Assembly (NCBI GenBank): GCA_013995675.1
Contig: VWRR01000002.1
Span: 682,001 to 746,000 of the forward strand
Direction: 5' to 3'
Length of the DNA: 64,000 nt
Origin: Cyanidiococcus yangmingshanensis
Lineage: Eukaryota > Rhodophyta > Bangiophyceae > Cyanidiales > Cyanidiaceae
The position numbers and the translations under genes are program-made. Positions 53,352 through 62,179 of the stretch are shown piece after piece (the first letter of the stretch is position 1; every line of letters starts with the position of its first letter). The notes beneath the pieces are model-generated. The model was not told the DNA's origin. It ran no database searches and saw only the letters and a list, made by a program, of their open reading frames with translations.

Positions 53352-54900
53352 GATGCTCACGATAAGCGTAGGCGCCTCGCGATATCGACCGTTGTCGACG
53401 CTCGCGGCATCACTTGGCGATTCATGAGGCGCTAAGCAGCATTCCTTTTTTCGCAGCTGGTCGTTCATGTCGGACTGGAGCACTGGCTTGGAATCATGGG
53501 TCAACGGTTGCGTCACTAGGTCATGAAATGTTTCCGGTCACATCTGAAGGGACTTTTCAGATTCGAGTAAAGAGGCGAGTACGCGCCGATAGTTGGCTTG
53601 ACGGACACATACCTGTGGAGCGCGGACTGCTGCAAGACCTGGTTGAACGGCAGCAGCTTTCCGTTCGAGTCGAGCTGTCGGCGCTGCAGCCACGCCAGTT
53701 TGATGGTGCCCTGCGCAACCGGCGCGCCGATCATTCTTGCGCTCACTCAGTTTTGCCAGCAACTTGCCTGAAATGAAGCAGATTACAAACGCAAACCTGC
53801 CGCCATACACTGAAACGTATATATCGCATCTGGAAGACGAAAACGAGATCTGGACACTTGTTCAGTACCACTCCCTCGATCCCAACAAGCGCAGACGCAT
53901 TCGGTTTATTTCCGTATCAAACCGGAATCCGAATCGATGCACGCTTTCATGATCGATAGAGGCAATAACCGCCGACAACTGAATGCAATAGGTCATCGGA
54001 CTGAGGCGCGTGACTCATCGAGCAAATGTCTATCAAAAAACAATCGAGGCACCAGTTTGTCATGGCTGTATCTCGGCGTAACCAAACGCTATATCAAGTT
54101 TTGTTCTACGAGTCCCCAGCGATCGTCTTGTTTTGTCATGGCTGCACCTCGGCGTAACCAAATGTTATATCAAGTTTTGTTCTACGAGTCCCCAGCGATC
54201 GTCTTGTTTTGTCATGGCTGCACCTCGGCGTAACCAAATGTTATATCAGATCTTGTTCTACGAGTTTCCAGCAATCGTCTTGTTTCATGGAGCAAGCACT
54301 CCGTTGTCTGTGTACACTGTGGAGGCTTCGCATCCCCTACCCCAGCTCGCTACTGGTGGCCGTCTCCTCCTCAACTCGTCGAACGAGGCGGAGTCTGACA
54401 GTACACAGCAGCTTTCGGTGGCATCGTCCGACCAAGACCTTGTCGCTGCTTATGTCTCGGCTCCTTGTCGCACAGTATGTAGAGTCGTTTACCCCGCCGA
54501 ACGAGCCGACACGCTTCGCAGATGCGTCTCAGGGAGGCACGCACTTTGAAAAAGCGAATGGACTGCCACGTTTGCACCCCACTGAATGACATCGATTCTT
54601 GCTCCGCACTAGAATGACGTCTCGTATAGAAACATTTCGAGTTGAAAGGCCACGATGAACGTGCTTGAACGAGCAAGCGACGCCACATATTTCCTGGCAA
54701 GGAATAGACCGTGTCGAGAGGCGTTGGCTTCGTCCACCATGAACAACGCCGGCGTTGGCGCATCCTCAAACCTGTTCGCTTACAAGACAAGCGTTCGCTG
54801 TTCTAGCACGTTATCGGCTTGTTCGTTGGTTGATCGCCTTTTATCCATCTATTAAGGCGTCGAAGAAGAAGTCACTATCGACGCTGCATCGAGTGCGCTG
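53352..54900. other. Intergenic with a 76-bp tandem repeat
   Basis: Apart from the repeat at 54061-54290, there are weak open frames. On the minus strand at about 53516-53845 three overlapping frames, each one base further on, could be another split small gene (fragments GRFAFVICFISGKLLAKLS and RMIGAPVAQGTIKLAWLQRR). I do not recognise it. Confidence 0.35.
54061..54290 (+). repeat. Tandem repeat, 76-bp unit, three copies
   Basis: The unit beginning CATGGCTG starts at 54061, 54137 and 54213, and a fourth start (CATGG) follows at 54286. Copies 1 and 2 differ at only a few bases; copy 3 has lost three bases near its end and carries more substitutions. Because 76 is not a multiple of 3, the same peptide-like text appears in different frames, which argues against coding. 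Confidence 0.92.
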
Positions 54901-55218
54901 ATGCGGTTTGCTCGACTGAGCAGGGCGGTGGTGCGCTGGAGCGGCTCAAGGAGTACTGGACAGCGCTCTTTCGCATCGAAGGGTCCAGACTTAGACTATA
55001 ACGAGCCTGGAGGAAAGCTCTTTCCGGAGTGTTATGATGAGAATGGCGTCAAACAGAGACAGGGCTGGGAGTCGCTCACATACCTGACCTACGGGTTAAC
55101 GTTCGTACTGTTGGTGGTTGGCTTGAATAACAAACCCGAGTCGTCTTTGTTGCCGCGAGAGCTGCCTGCATTCCAAGACGAAGGGCCCGCCACCCCCTGC
55201 GATGACTGGCGTTGGTGA
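54901..55218 (+). CDS. Small mitochondrial inner-membrane protein, possibly complex I NDUFB11/ESSS-like
   Basis: A 105-residue protein starting at ATG 54901. Residues 1-27 are Arg/Ser-rich without acidic residues (RLSRAVVRWSGSRSTGQRSF), a good mitochondrial presequence. After a polar stretch (PECYDENGVKQRQGWE) comes one membrane helix (YLTYGLTFVLLVVGL), then NKPESSLLPRELPAF and a short acidic tail. One central helix with an N-terminal presequence and a charged C-terminus is the plan of several complex I accessory subunits, among them NDUFB11/ESSS. That assignment is tentative; other small respiratory-chain subunits fit the layout too. Confidence 0.6.
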   Translation: MRFARLSRAVVRWSGSRSTGQRSFASKGPDLDYNEPGGKLFPECYDENGVKQRQGWESLTYLTYGLTFVLLVVGLNNKPESSLLPRELPAFQDEGPATPCDDWRW

Positions 55219-56821
55219 GGATGTCCAGCGAGCAGCAGACGTCGGGCGTTGATGGGCAAAGAATTGGATGCTCAAGTGCTCTTCGTGCACGACTCTGATA
55301 TTGCCACGACGAGGAAACAATATGTAGTGGCTGGCTCGACGACGTATGGGCAGCGGTATACTCGAAAGGATCCGACTGAAACAAGTCGAGATGGTCGACT
55401 GAGATGGGTATCGGCACCGAAGAAGGCCTGACGATAGCGATATATCACCGAGCGGCATTGCAAGAGCTGAAGAGATGTGCTCCGACGACCTTCTTGTACT
55501 GATCATTTGGCCTGGCACATTACGACACGTCTCCTCCGAACATTCGGTGGCAGTGAAACGATGAATACAACATGACTGACTTGAGCGTCCCCTGTGCGAA
55601 CAGAGTCCGCCCTCAGTATCCTGCCAAAGCACAATGCTCTTCGCCATAGCGTCAGCTCCTCTGCTGTATGAGCCCGAACAAGCGCGTTATCGAGGCTTGC
55701 GTCTGAATAGAGAGAGGCATTCATCAGGACCTCATCGACACTGCATCCGCTTGTGCCGGCCAGCGCACATGAATGTTTCACTCGCAACGTATGAACATTC
55801 GCGTCTCGTGGCCCGATGTCAACCTGAAGTCACCGATGATATGACACTGGAGGAATGCGTAAAGCGTTCGCCGAGACATCAACAGCCATCATTTTCTGGA
55901 ACCATGACAAGAAACCGAACTATATGGAAATCCTGAAAGCAACCAATATCATCACTAAATGTGAATCAATACTGAGTTCTTGACTTTAACCGATATCATA
56001 ACAAGATACCAAACAATATTGAAATTTTTACTGCAACCAATATCATCACGAGAACTGGATTCAATATGGGAATCTTGACCGCGGTATCGATTCATCAGCG
56101 CCTCGTTCGCATCGCCGACAGATCGTCGCTCGGGGACACAACCATGGCCCGTGACAACAACCGCCACGGTCACAACCGATCGTGCACCACGTCTTCGGCG
56201 TCAACGAGGTCCCGCACCGGGACACGTGTCCGTCCTTGGTCGACCACACACACATAGGAACGCCACTGGCTGAACAAGGAGCGAGCTCACGTCACGGATG
56301 CACCGCGCATGTGACATCGCCCTTCCAAATGAGATACCATTCCATCGCGTGCCCGTGATTGCGGTCATGGATTCGGATTCGAACCTGGTTTGAACCGGAT
56401 CGCCTCCTCGAAGGCATCAACGTCGATCAGTCGAATCTGGATCTGCACCAAACCTGATTGTCGTGGGCCGAGTCGCAAACGGTGTCGTCGACTGCAGCCA
56501 GTGCAAAGGGGATCTCGTTTCCCTCGGGATTTTCGGGGCACACTCCCCGATCGATCTGTCGCCCCTCGCGGGATCGTCCTGGGCGCCCATGCGCGCGCGA
56601 AATCGCTGCCCGAGCACGACTTGCAGGCGGCGCCCTGTCCCAGAGGACGGAAAGCGGAAATCGATCGGTTGCTGACGAATGGCGCGCAAGCCGTGATGCC
56701 GCCTCGGCGAGGAGGCCACCCACGCATCCGTCATCCAACACGCACGCAGGGAGGCACGCATCGAAAAATAAAGAGGCGCAAGCTCGGTTTGTTTCGCGTG
56801 CAGCAGTGGTAGCTTGGTGCG
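55219..56821. other. Intergenic with AT-rich degenerate repeats
   Basis: Contains the repeat at 55900-56081. From about 56365 to 56800 the DNA is GC-rich with long open frames on both strands but no ATG-initiated product I recognise. A minus-strand frame ends with LIDVDAFEEAIRFKPGS near 56365-56440, which looks protein-like but cannot be assigned. Confidence 0.4.
55900..56081 (+). repeat. Degenerate AT-rich tandem repeat, about 47-bp unit
   Basis: The word AACC(A/G)ATATCAT(C/A)AC starts at 55941, 55988 and 56035, 47 bases apart, each followed by a CAATA..GA motif and a T-rich end. A weaker copy precedes at about 55900. The block is much richer in A+T than its surroundings. Confidence 0.7.
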
Positions 56822-58770
56822 ATGCTCCTGCGACTGTCACAAGTCGATGCAATATGGCCAGCGATTCGAGCAGGAAGTGTACAAGCACTGGTTGACTCGG
56901 CCACAGAGCACGACGCCGTGGTGGAGGCGCTCCTTTGGCAGAGACGCGACACCTGGAGCGGTGCGTCGTCGAAGCGATCGAGGCGGGCGCTGGCGCCACC
57001 GCAGAACGATAGCTTGCTGCAGCAGCCTCGAAAGGTTTCTCACCAGGCTGCGACCTGTTTTATCGTGGCGCCGAACGTTGACGCGCTGGCCACAATCCGC
57101 ATCCCTAACTCTATTGCATCAGGCAGACTCTCTGCCGTACCACGTGTATCCTATTCAGCAGTATAGTGAAATAGCTCGTTTGCAGTGTAACGGTCTATCG
57201 ATTGCTGATCAAGAAAGCGACCAGCGGGGATCATCGTTACGAGCGATCTTCTTCATCAACTGTGGCGCTGGCGTGGATGTGGGCGCGCTCTTAAACCTGC
57301 CCGCCGAGTCTGATCTGCCTTTATTCGTGCTCGATGCGCATCGTCCGTATCATCTGCGCAATCTAGAAAGTGCTCATGTCATCGTGCTTCATGACTCGGA
57401 TGTGCTGGATACTCGGCTTCCGGACAGTGGTTATGAGGATATCCTGGGACGAGTGCCGCCCTCGAACGCGAACGCTGACGATCATGAGTCGTCGGCCAGC
57501 GACCTGGACTCGACGAACGGCTCAGCGGTCGACGAACGACGACGTCACCGAGCAAGGCATGGTCGGCATGCCGTCCAGCACTACTACCAGCGAACGCGCC
57601 GAGCGGCGACCTCGGCGGGTGTTGCCTACGCCCTCGCGGCGAATTTGAACCGGGCCACAGTAGATACCTTGTGGTGCTGGATTCTCGCAGTCACTGAACA
57701 GTTTCTCAATCGACAGGCAGGCGATCAAACTTGGTATGACCAGCTCATTCGTTGTATTCGTGAGGAATGGAAACGGCTGACTTGTCGCAGACCTGTGACT
57801 GGAGCCGGCCAAGACGCTACCAGCTTGCCGGTTCTGGAACCTTCTGAGGAGTTTTCGCTAGAACTCCTCCGACATTGGACACTCTACGATAGTCTCTTGC
57901 AATCGTCGTGGCTGGCTGTTCGAATACGATCGTGGCGACAGCATGCCGAGCGGCGAGTGAGTGAGATTCTCGCGATGCTCGGCATTTCGCTGCGAGACAG
58001 CCGGCAACATTGGATGCACATGGCGGCTGAGCAAAAAGATGTCGTTCGTGAGCGTCTCGTGCCAGTTCTGCACGCCTATTTCGAAGCTGGATCGCCAACG
58101 ACATACTGGTGCGCGGGATCGCGGCTCCGGTGCCGCCGATGTAGCGGACTTTTTTCGCTACGAGTCCTTTGTGCGACGTTTTGGCGCCCATCGAGGTCAG
58201 ACAGCTTCTGCGTCAGACATTGTGTTCTCCATGAACGCACTTCTGGATCGCGGCAGTTTCTGGCGAGCCTATGCACTCTTGCAGTGTCAACACATCGGCC
58301 AAATGGCCTCAGCCTTTGAGCTGGCCAAACGACATCAGCGTCTCTTGTTGGATGCTGCGATGTCGGTGCTTGAACGGCGTACATTTAAACGCGGTCGCCG
58401 CGCTTGGTACGCGATGTTGGACGAGCCTCCCACAATCGTATCGCGTCTCGATGGCAAACGCTATCTGCAACAACGTCTTGCGCTCCTCTTGGGTGATCGA
58501 CTCTACGCCTCTGGCCGCCGTCCTAAGCCCTTCTGGCTCATCGTGTCGAGTTCGAACTGCGAGAATGCATCAATCACCATTGTCACGCCGCAGATTGCCG
58601 AATCCGAGGACACAATTCGAGCGAGCTGCCTAGAGCGCGATCTGCGCACCTATAGCAACCTCTCGCCCGAAATGGCGACCGCACTTGAATCAGCTTTCGA
58701 CCGCTGCGAACCCGTTCAGACACAGCTTGGAGCAGACGTTGTCTTGGCCTTGACGCGTTGTTTCCGTTAG
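56822..58770 (+). CDS. CDC45: CDC45 replication factor, split over three frames
   Basis: CDC45 joins MCM2-7 and GINS to form the CMG replicative helicase. The ATG at 56822 opens a frame ending with ATCFIVAPNVDALATIR, like the N-terminal DVDAL block. The next frame gives LPYHVYPIQQYSEIARLQC, FFINCGAGVDVGALLNLP and LFVLDAHRPYHLRNLESAH, the CDC45 hallmark of a dead DHH-phosphoesterase fold. The last frame has SASDIVFSMNALLD, FELAKRHQRLLLDAAM and a C-terminal part close to the usual end. Switches lie at the CC at 57097-57098 and between 58095 and 58130; each skips one base. About 649 residues against 566 in human, with a longer N-terminus and acidic/Arg insertions near 57470-57560. Confidence 0.87.
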
Positions 58771-59845
58771 GCCCACTAAACCAATAGGCCATGTTTAGGT
58801 GTGTAGAGATCCCGGCCGAGGTGACGAAGGAGCATGCAGGTCCGGGACCAAGTCGTCCTGGGCACTTCGGACTGGACAATGATGGAGCCGTCTCCTTTGC
58901 GCAATATGCCCAGATCGCGTCGAGCTGGCTGGGGCCAAGTCTCAAACAGTGACGGGAATTTCGGGAGTAGACCATCCTGGAGCCAGCCCTACTCCCAAAA
59001 CTAGAGGGGGAATTCATGGAAACAGGTGCCCGTGTCGAAACCCGTTGCATTCACTGACGAACCTATTGAGGTGTCGATGGTGCATCTCTATCGCGCTACG
59101 CAGTCTCGGTGTCGACCCATGACGCAAACGCGTTATCAGCAACGGTTGCGTCTCTGCTGACTTTGTACTTGCCGAGGGGCGCGATCGTAACAAGGGTGCT
59201 GAGATAGGCCCATGCAAGTGTTTCGCATCTGCGTCTTGGATGGATCGACCGATCTGGACTTGCTCGATAGAACACAGCCATATCCGGATGGCGATGGACT
59301 CGAAACGGAACGCTTTCGACAGGGCCTCCCGGGTTTCTCAACCAAAGTTCAGGCCGCGACCCAGCATCCGCATCGAGAATACGCAGGTGGTGCCCCTGAA
59401 TGTCTGATGATTGATTGGGTATGGCTCGCTCCTCGATGGTTGACGAGACTCTTCATGCAGACGATCGCGTCCAAGTGCGCGCGCAAGCACTCACCAAACG
59501 CTACATTACAAGCACGTCCCTCGTATTTCCATGATATCGTCGATTTCTGCAATGTGGAGCGCAGGTTCGATGGATATCAGCGCCAGCTGAGTAGGCCCTG
59601 CGCGGTTGCCATTCAAACCGTACCTCCCTCGGTACGCGACCAGCGATACGACCTAGAGAACGAATGCCCGCTCTATCTCCCTCGCCGGGTTCGAATTCTC
59701 CGGGGACCTTGGATGCACCCTGCCAATGACCCAAACAACGACCGCTAACGTCTTGATTGGAGCGTTATTGCAACTTGCCAAGGCGTTCAGAGATATGCCA
59801 CTGAGGTCGTGTTTCGACACAAGTCCCCCAGCTGGTGGTTGTCGC
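58771..59845. other. Intergenic between convergent CDC45 and eIF2-gamma genes
   Basis: No gene supported; a 178-codon plus-strand frame at 59212-59748 shows no domain. Confidence 0.45.
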
Positions 59846-61213
59846 TCAGAGCTCGAGTCGCGTGCCCCGTCGAATGACACCCCATCCGATGAGTCGCCAA
59901 TGCCGCTCGATGCGTCGACTCAACGCAATCTTCTCGCCCTCTTGGGTGCAAACTGGTGAAGTTAGGACTAGTTTCGCCAGATCTCGTTTCGTTGCCGAGA
60001 CGCGACCGCCAGTCGACGTCGAGCCAATATTGACCATGAGAATTTCGCCTTTGGCCAGCTTGCTGACCCGCGCTCCGTCTCCTCCTTCAGTCTTGACGCC
60101 CAACAGACGTCTCAGCAGGAAAAAGTTGATCTCGATCTCAATAAACACCGGAGGGAGGGTGCCAACCGCGCCTAGGACCTGGCCAACGAGACGATCACCG
60201 CGAGTAAGCGTCGGATCAATCTTCGTGCCGACACCGATCAGCCCACCAGGGACAGCATACTGCAACTCGTTCCGCTCAGCATGCATAGATACAATCTTTG
60301 AAATGATCGGCTGACACTTAAAGTTCCCCTGAGCGTCTTTGATGGTAATCCCTGGCCGTATCTCGATCATGTCTCCAACGCGGAGCACACCCTGCATGAT
60401 AGAGCCGCCAGCAACTCCACCGCGCAGGTTCTCCACGTCCTCACCAGGTTTGTTGACATCAAAGCTCCGGATAATAATCATCCTAGGTGGCGAAACAAAG
60501 TCCCGCTTGGGAATCGGCACTCGATTGATCAGGTATTCGACCACAACGTCGACATTATACCGCAGCTGCGCTGAGATAGGCACGATCGGGGCCTGTTCCG
60601 CCACTGTCCCTCGGATAAAATTCTTAATCTGCTCGTGCTGCGCTCGCGCTGCTGCCTCATCCACCAAATCAATCTTATTCTGGCAGACGATCAGACTTCG
60701 GAGCTGCATGACCTCCACTGCTGCCAGGTGCTCCGACGTCTGCGGTTGCGGACAGCTCTCGTTGCCAGCGATGATCAGCAGCGCTGCATCCATCACTGCA
60801 GCACCGTTCAGCATCGTTGCCATGAGAATGTCGTGTCCAGGACAATCGACAAAGCTAACATGGCGTTCTAGGTGCAGACGCTGACCACAGCCCGGCACTT
60901 CACAAGGCGGTGCATCGGCAGTGTGCGACGGATAGGCTCGATAACAGTACGGACGTGGACACTCGGGTCGCTCACAACGATAGAGCTTCGCGTTCGCATA
61001 GCCTAGTTTGATGGTGATGTTCCGTTCAAGTTCATTGCGGAAACGAACTGTTTGTACGCCAGAGATGGCGCGCACAAGCGTCGACTTGCCGTGTGCGACG
61101 TGCCCGATCGTGCCAATGTTCACCGTCGCTTGTCGAGAGATCACCTCGGGTGTAAGTGGTGTGAGCTCTTCCACTCTAAGCTTGTTTAGATCTTGAACAG
61201 CCAATCCAGACAT
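59846..61213 (-). CDS. EIF2S3: Translation initiation factor eIF2 gamma subunit
   Basis: The GTPase subunit of eIF2 that carries initiator Met-tRNA to the 40S subunit. The ATG at 61213 gives 455 residues. G1 is [10 protein letters not shown] (residues 36-45), G3 is [19 protein letters not shown] and G4 is [25 protein letters not shown] is the eIF2-gamma signature. The zinc knuckle inside the G domain has its cysteines ([13 protein letters not shown] and the later CEVPGCG). Domains II and III are complete through [11 protein letters not shown]-like [15 protein letters not shown] to the C-terminus. Length and frame are normal. An upstream open stretch begins at GTG only. Confidence 0.98.
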   Translation of the reverse strand: MSGLAVQDLNKLRVEELTPLTPEVISRQATVNIGTIGHVAHGKSTLVRAISGVQTVRFRNELERNITIKLGYANAKLYRCERPECPRPYCYRAYPSHTADAPPCEVPGCGQRLHLERHVSFVDCPGHDILMATMLNGAAVMDAALLIIAGNESCPQPQTSEHLAAVEVMQLRSLIVCQNKIDLVDEAAARAQHEQIKNFIRGTVAEQAPIVPISAQLRYNVDVVVEYLINRVPIPKRDFVSPPRMIIIRSFDVNKPGEDVENLRGGVAGGSIMQGVLRVGDMIEIRPGITIKDAQGNFKCQPIISKIVSMHAERNELQYAVPGGLIGVGTKIDPTLTRGDRLVGQVLGAVGTLPPVFIEIEINFFLLRRLLGVKTEGGDGARVSKLAKGEILMVNIGSTSTGGRVSATKRDLAKLVLTSPVCTQEGEKIALSRRIERHWRLIGWGVIRRGTRLEL

Positions 61214-62179
61214 GGAAGGAAAAACGTGGTATTCAACCGGACCAGCGTATGTGTTCAAAGAAGCGTTGCACCAGCGTTCGTGGGAACGCACAAGAGCCGT
61301 CAAGGGCGACGCCGCGGGCGGCCCCACTCGTGGCCAGTCCAGCACGACGTTCTCCTTGGCTAGAGCGTTTGTACCCGAACGACACTGATCGACTCAAGAG
61401 GTTGTTGATTCAGGTTTTTTGCGTAGTTCATTTTGAGCGAACGCTTGTAAAGGTCTCGATAGCGCGTTGAGACTAGAGTGATACGAGACTCAAGTTTGTA
61501 CCAGAGCTGTTTTGATCGGCTCAAGAGGTTGTTGATTCAGTTTTTTTTTGTAGGTCGTTTTGAGCGAACGCTTGTAAAGTGTCGGATAGCGCTTTGAGAC
61601 TCGAGTGAGTCTTTGTTGACAAACTTGATGGATGCTGGCTCGTAACGCACTGGCGTCTTGGACCTATACGCGAGCCTGTTGGACATTTTGGAGACGTTGG
61701 CTCCTATCACTGACGCACATCGGCATAGGCGAGTGTTTCTGGTTTGCGCCGGTTTGAAGACGGGTCCCGTCTTGAGCTGTCGCACTTTTTCTGGGGACTT
61801 TTTTTTGGGTTACTGGGCACTGGCGTGGACGAGACGCTTCACGACGTTTCGCTTTCGACGGCAAAGGCGTTTGATCGCAGTGCGAACGGACACTTGTTGC
61901 AAGTTGAATAGTCTGAAGTGCTTTTCTTCGTATTTCAGCGAGCTTGGCTCAGTGACGTGATACGGAAGCGAGCCACTGGACTGCTTGTGGACGTTCACGG
62001 GCAGACAGCACCTGAGATCCGATCCTAGACCGCTTGCAAGTTTGGATGGAGAGGCGTTTGGAGCTAGGACTCGTGAGATGTACTGGATATGCTCGGGGCT
62101 GTCGTCGCGCGCTCTCCACAAGTGCTGACCAGACCACACATCACACGTAACTTGGTGGCTGCTTACTTGTTCCGGAACG
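61214..62179. promoter_or_regulatory. Divergent intergenic region between eIF2-gamma and the GT64 gene
   Basis: It must hold both promoters and contains a two-copy direct repeat (61386-61608). Otherwise the open frames are short and start at non-ATG codons. Confidence 0.45.
61386..61608 (+). repeat. Direct repeat of about 96 bp, two copies 127 bp apart
   Basis: Copy 1 (61386-61481) and copy 2 (61513-61608) share TGATCG(A/G)CTCAAGAGG and TTGTTGATTCAG. They then share a T-run, TTTTGAGCGAACGCTTGTAA, and a GATAGCGC(G/T)TTGAGACT(A/C)GAGTGA end. They differ in the T-run length and at a few bases. Both sit in the divergent promoter interval. Confidence 0.85.

Noticed and set aside
56369-56390. The same B-box word on the minus strand
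   Set aside because: No T-stem pairing (only two pairs), no acceptor partner, and it overlaps a protein-like open frame.
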